Shown here: positions 7,101 to 7,725 of the stretch, piece by piece
Layout: each line of letters begins with the position of its first letter
Numbering within the stretch: the stretch's first letter is position 1
NCBI GenBank assembly: GCA_002395085.1
Contig: DGVV01000064.1
Span: 1-7,725 of the forward strand
DNA from: Ruminococcus sp. UBA4275
GTDB lineage: Bacteria; Bacillota; Clostridia; Oscillospirales; Ruminococcaceae
DNA length: 7,725 nt
Direction of reading: 5' to 3'
Made by a program: the position numbers and the translations under genes
The notes under the pieces: model-generated
Told to the model about the DNA's origin: nothing
Seen by the model: only the letters and a program-made list of their open reading frames with translations
Databases searched by the model: none

Positions 7101-7635
7101 GCAGCGCGGCATCCAGACCGAAGATCTGGAGGGCGGCGGACAGGATGTCGGCTACATTCAGGACGGCGACTACATTGCGTTTAAGAATCTGGATTTCGGC
7201 GCCGGCGCACAGCAGTTCACGGTGCGCGCGGGCAGCGCAACCGAAGGCGGCACAATCTCGCTGCGGCTGGATTCCCCGTCCGGCAAAGAGATCGGCAGCT
7301 GTGCCGTCAGCGCGACCGACGGCTGGCAGGAATGGGGCAGCTTTGAGGCGAGCGTTGAGGCGGTATCGGGCGTGCATACGCTGTATCTGGTGTTCACGGG
7401 CGATGACGGCTTCCTGATGAACGTGGACAAATTCCGGTTTGAGACGAGCATAGTGGAGGGCGATGTGAACGGCGACGGCAAGACCGATCATGCGGATGCC
7501 GCAGCGCTGCAAAAGCATCTGCTGACGGTCAGGGAGCTGACCGCAGAGGAGGCAGCGCGCGCAGACATCAACGGCGACGGCAAGCTCACAGGCGTTGATC
7601 TTTCGCTGCTCAAACAGATCATCCTGCGCAAATAA
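4138..7635 (+). CDS. Secreted dockerin-bearing GH95 alpha-L-fucosidase / alpha-L-galactosidase
   Basis: The protein has 1165 residues. Residues 1 to about 41 are a signal peptide (IRK start, Ala-rich hydrophobic core, AAAAAADS end). About 45-330 are the GH95 N-terminal beta-sandwich (LPLGNGRIGAMVYG, LNEATFWSGGP). About 340-715 are the alpha/alpha barrel, followed by the C-terminal sandwich to about 800. GH95 enzymes invert, using a Glu acid and an Asn-activated water held by Asp; in Bifidobacterium AfcA these are E566, N421/N423 and D766. Equivalents seen here are E541 in PSTSPE, N410 and N412 in TTNINYEMNYWPA, and D712 in FQIDGNFG. H460/H461 in HHNTDLW and RHISHMYDLFPG (623 on) are also family hallmarks. 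About 816-967 are an F5/8 type C (CBM32-like) domain, about 978-1104 a CBM6-like domain (IEAE, GYIQDGDYI, W1063/W1066), and about 1107-1165 a dockerin (D1109/N1111/D1113/D1117/D1120; D1143/N1145/D1147/T1151/D1154). It would remove terminal alpha-L-fucose, or alpha-L-galactose given T408, from extracellular glycans while docked on a scaffoldin. It is the second gene of the operon. The family is certain; substrate choice is open. Confidence 0.95.
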   Translation: MSLTIRKTTAILCAAVLSAAACSGLPAADEPTARIHAAAAAADSDLILHYSGSAGTNFSGNAWDNDESFYKALPLGNGRIGAMVYGNCPTERFDLNEATFWSGGPGSNNKKVSSGDMERCWQQMLSGDFKGADGTINNAMIGGGMAKYQSVGTLNLDTGHRDVTGYERHLDMNTAVAGCSYSCGGKQYTRESFCSHPDQVLVTRISCDTPGGVSLTASYDCSLKDQFNIATDGNDTLVMNGHGDSGYGMPYAVWFSTRTKLIPQGGTVSAGGGKITVSGADSVLVLTTVRTNFIDFETCNGDEKGMAAEDLERAAQKSYDDLYAAHEADYTELFDRVDVELGGDGSSNGKNVPQRIAEFGRSNDPKLVEMLFQYGRYMMISASRDSEPMNLQGIWNKFRDPAWGCKYTTNINYEMNYWPALTTNLEECFRPFVEKAKSLQKQGNQTARDVYGVSEGWVVHHNTDLWNRTGPIDGAWGMWPTGAGWISDMLYDAYRFNQDESYLSEVYPVIKGSAEFLNAILRDAEIDGQTYAVVFPSTSPEVDTPAGSGGKGAASSYGTAMDNAITRSLFQDVAEAADILGKDSDFSAVLTQQMNRIKPDTIGSWGQIQEWAFDWDSKGEKNRHISHMYDLFPGQTISKGSTSQLAEAAAVSLNARGDEGTGWSEGWKLNCWARLEDGAHAYNVVKLLVSPVNNYGRLYDNLWDAHPPFQIDGNFGFTSGVAEMLLQSHDDVIKLLPALPEQWNTGHANGLCARGGFTVNQTWENGSLVQAEVFSKSGNVCTVSYQGEQISFPTEKGKTYTVYGDLSVEGADVLRNVARGRFVQASTDILSDNSALSAYLAVDGSDGTSWYDPHSKTGSSYLEIDLNQGNTVVRPLDAVYTLCRYDIKLAGVSGDHKDDARALRLSFSTDYGKTYSSAVTVTGNEQNIVSGMLDGIEANYVKLEILEPAQYDGGKTARVNEVELWGISDEPEPTRSAFEWIEAETFDRQRGIQTEDLEGGGQDVGYIQDGDYIAFKNLDFGAGAQQFTVRAGSATEGGTISLRLDSPSGKEIGSCAVSATDGWQEWGSFEASVEAVSGVHTLYLVFTGDDGFLMNVDKFRFETSIVEGDVNGDGKTDHADAAALQKHLLTVRELTAEEAARADINGDGKLTGVDLSLLKQIILRK

Positions 7636-7644
7636 CAACAAAAC

Positions 7645-7677
7645 AGCACCGCTCCGGCAGGAAACCGGAGCGGTGCT
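7645..7677. terminator. 13-bp perfect hairpin after the GH95 gene, polarity better for the minus strand
   Basis: The arms 7645-7657 (AGCACCGCTCCGG) and 7665-7677 are exact reverse complements with a seven-base loop (CAGGAAA). On the plus strand the hairpin starts ten bases after the GH95 stop but is followed by CAGCTTGTCG, with no T-run. Read on the minus strand it is followed by TTTTGTTGTTATTT, a good U-tract. It therefore looks like a terminator for a converging minus-strand gene beyond the window. It may also end the GH95 transcript weakly. Confidence 0.7.
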
Positions 7678-7688
7678 CAGCTTGTCGA

Positions 7689-7717
7689 TAAAGGTATCGC
7701 TGCGCGATGATTATAAT
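7689..7717 (+). promoter_or_regulatory. Possible -10 element near the window end
   Basis: A perfect TATAAT lies at 7712-7717, but the hexamer 17 bases upstream (TAAAGG, 7689-7694) is a poor -35. Just before the -10 there is a small dyad, ATCGC-TGC-GCGAT (7696-7708). Because ATTATAAT is itself palindromic, the element could equally be chance A/T sequence or point the other way. There is too little downstream sequence to judge. Confidence 0.22.
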
Positions 7718-7725
7718 GGGGCGCT

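Noticed and set aside
6670..7641. A 323-codon open frame on the minus strand
   Set aside because: Antisense to the CBM and dockerin parts of the GH95 gene, starting and ending with no gene-like signals; the plus-strand dockerin is unmistakable.
7677..7725. Possible 3' end of a minus-strand gene with stop at 7677-7679
   Set aside because: Only about 15 codons are visible and its stop would overlap the hairpin arm; too short to support as a coding region.

Overview
The window carries three consecutive plus-strand genes, each encoding a protein that ends in a type I dockerin. The sequence therefore looks like part of a cellulosomal gene cluster. The dockerins are ruminococcal in style: paired D-x-[ND]-x-[DN] calcium loops, closely followed by the C-terminus. 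Together with the very Thr-rich linker, the GC-rich codon use, AGGAGG-type ribosome binding sites and Gram-positive-like signal peptides, they suggest a cellulosome-producing Ruminococcus (R. champanellensis / R. flavefaciens-like) or a close Oscillospiraceae relative. The organism is inferred; no phylogenetic marker is present.

Layout. Positions 1-356 are the 3' end of a gene whose catalytic part lies outside the window; only a Thr-rich linker and a dockerin are visible. A strong intrinsic terminator (375-413) closes it. The 359-base intergenic region (357-715) also holds two candidate sigma-A promoters and a 27-bp nearly perfect palindrome just downstream of the first -10 box. A two-gene operon follows. 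Gene A (716-4099) is a secreted GH97 glycosidase with an N-terminal LamG/concanavalin-like domain, a CBM35-like domain and a dockerin. Gene B (4138-7635) starts 38 bases after gene A and encodes a secreted GH95 enzyme of the 1,2-alpha-L-fucosidase / alpha-L-galactosidase family, with an F5/8 type C (CBM32-like) domain, a CBM6-like domain and a dockerin. A 13-bp hairpin follows gene B (7645-7677). The last ~45 bases hold only a possible -10 element.

How the genes work together. Both complete enzymes are predicted exo-acting alpha-glycosidases that remove terminal alpha-linked sugars, and both would dock on a scaffoldin outside the cell. Residues in gene A fit the retaining (alpha-galactosidase-type) branch of GH97. 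Gene B has Thr instead of His two residues before the first catalytic Asn, a change associated with alpha-L-galactosidase activity in a characterised GH95 enzyme. The pair is best read as a side-chain 'decapping' module for a decorated plant hemicellulose such as complex glucuronoarabinoxylan or fucosylated xyloglucan. Host-type glycans with alpha-Gal/alpha-Fuc caps remain possible. The window is a well-formed example of known families in a specialised arrangement; I did not find an entirely new type of system.
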